From: DSOS01 sp035286585
GTDB lineage: Bacteria > Chloroflexota > Anaerolineae > Anaerolineales > UBA4823
NCBI GenBank assembly: GCA_035286585.1
Contig: DATEDC010000149.1
Location: 1-6,779 of the forward strand
Direction: 5' to 3'
Length of the DNA: 6,779 nt
Under the pieces are notes generated by a model, which was not told the DNA's origin, did no database searches, and saw nothing but the letters and a program-made list of their open reading frames with translations. The first letter of the stretch is position 1. Each line of letters begins with the position of its first letter. Made by a program: the position numbers and the translations under genes. Below, in pieces: positions 6,129 through 6,779 of the stretch.

Positions 6129-6578
6129 TTAGTTTTCGAGCAGGCGATCGATTTCCTGGCGAATCGCCCCCAGGTCGTCCAGGCCGAGATACACAATCGC
6201 GTAACGGATATAGGCGATCTGATCCAGGTTTTTCAACCCGGCGATCACCATATCCCCCACAACCCGTGATGAAACCTCGGCGCGACCCATTGCCTGCAAT
6301 GCAGCTTCAATCTCTCCAACCAGGCGGTCAATATCCGCGGCAGATACAGGACGTTTCGCACAGCTTATGCGTATGCCGCGGATCAACTTCTCCCGGTCAA
6401 ATTCTTCACGCGTCCCATCTTGCTTAATAATCAATGGAGTCGCCAGAATAGGCCGCTCGAAGGTACTGAACCGTTGTCCGCAATTCTCACATTCCCGCCG
6501 CCGTCGCACGCCCCCGCGCGAGTCGTGAGAAGTATCGATAACACGGGAGTGCTCGTTTTTACAATAAGGACAGCGCAT
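6129..6578 (-). CDS. nrdR: Transcriptional repressor NrdR
   Basis: The 149-aa repressor binds paired operators upstream of ribonucleotide reductase genes and responds to ATP/dATP. The N-terminal zinc ribbon has C3-P-Y-C6 and C30-E-N-C33, preceded by the arginine-rich run VRRRREC and followed by GQRFSTFE. An ATP-cone follows at about 48-138, with VIIKQDGTREEFDREKL-type opening and the closing signature IAYIRYAIVYLGLDDL. Length and order are typical of the family. The start ATG at 6578-6576 has only a weak GGGG at short distance; an upstream ATG at 6588 is out of frame. It lies directly upstream of nrdJ in the same direction, an arrangement known from bacteria with class II reductases such as Streptomyces. 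NrdR has the ATP-cone that the neighbouring reductase lacks, so dATP sensing would occur at transcription. Confidence 0.96.
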   Translation of the reverse strand: MRCPYCKNEHSRVIDTSHDSRGGVRRRRECENCGQRFSTFERPILATPLIIKQDGTREEFDREKLIRGIRISCAKRPVSAADIDRLVGEIEAALQAMGRAEVSSRVVGDMVIAGLKNLDQIAYIRYAIVYLGLDDLGAIRQEIDRLLEN

Positions 6579-6665
6579 ACAACCCCATGATTAGAACATT
6601 TGTAACCGCCATAGGTAGGGGTATTTAATAGATCAACCCGAACATATGGGGATGAAACGAGCAAA

Positions 6666-6694
6666 ATTTTAACACGGATGAGATTTCTCCGCAA
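6666..6694 (-). promoter_or_regulatory. Candidate promoter for nrdR and the operon
   Basis: The minus strand has TTGCGG (6694-6689), a 17-nt spacer and TAAAAT (6671-6666), the latter a 5/6 match to TATAAT. The -35 is weak (3/6). Transcription would start near 6659, giving a leader of about 80 nt before the nrdR ATG. Confidence 0.38.
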
Positions 6695-6700
6695 GGCTAT

Positions 6701-6733
6701 TTCGGATCTTTTAATATTAAAATCTTCGCCGAA
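6701..6733. promoter_or_regulatory. A+T-rich palindrome just upstream of the candidate nrdR promoter
   Basis: TTTTAAT (6709-6715) and ATTAAAA (6716-6722) form a perfect 14-bp palindrome, enclosed by TTCGG (6701-6705) and CCGAA (6729-6733) with unequal spacers of 3 and 6 nt. It lies 6 bp beyond the -35 hexamer, where an operator, activator site or UP-like element could act. The remaining bases 6734-6779 show only a short CCGCA/TGCGG pairing and no gene. Confidence 0.35.
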
Positions 6734-6779
6734 TGTTTATTGCCGCAGAACTGCCACAGCCGTGCGGGGTAGATTGGCT

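Noticed and set aside
6741..6779. GCCAC-containing sequence as a cobalamin-riboswitch B12 box upstream of nrdR.
   Set aside because: The conserved box is not matched on either strand and no surrounding riboswitch-like architecture was found.

Overview
The window looks like bacterial chromosomal DNA with moderately high G+C genes, plus an A+T-richer, apparently non-coding left arm that carries a complete insertion sequence. A B12-dependent (class II) ribonucleotide reductase encoded directly after its repressor gene nrdR, and the general character of the proteins, would fit a Chloroflexota (Anaerolineae-like) or similar anaerobe. That taxonomic guess is an inference from protein style, not a search result.

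Right half (2069-6779): four minus-strand genes in one apparent transcription unit, read from right to left. These are nrdR (149 aa, Zn-ribbon/ATP-cone repressor), nrdJ (874 aa, adenosylcobalamin-dependent RNR), a deoxynucleoside kinase (216 aa) and a small sulfotransferase-like protein (207 aa). The gaps are 74, 39 and 47 nt. The first three form a dNTP-supply module: de novo reduction, salvage phosphorylation and a dNTP-sensing regulator. The sulfotransferase has no obvious link to it. A candidate promoter (6666-6694) with an A+T-rich palindrome just upstream (6701-6733) precedes nrdR, and a nested inverted repeat lies in the nrdR-nrdJ gap. No consensus NrdR box was recognised by eye.

Middle (783-2010): a 1212-bp insertion sequence (791-2002) with 23-bp imperfect terminal inverted repeats (19/23), flanked by an 8-bp direct repeat CACATGGA. 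It encodes one 348-aa DDE transposase with an intact-looking D/D/E triad and a C-x2-H motif. Its own promoter and a hairpin just before its ribosome-binding site are placed so that only transcripts reading in from outside would carry the whole hairpin. This arrangement is known to damp read-through expression in other insertion sequences. The element landed about 60 bp past the sulfotransferase stop codon and breaks no recognised gene.

Left arm (1-790): the first 52 bases look like the start of a minus-strand gene leaving the window, with AGGAGG and a perfect TATAAT. The remainder has no convincing protein-coding gene but holds inverted repeats. The most striking group, at 254-398, can be drawn as a three-way junction followed by an 11-bp hairpin containing two G.U pairs on the plus strand. 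It is the best candidate here for an undescribed structured RNA, although it rests on manual base pairing alone.
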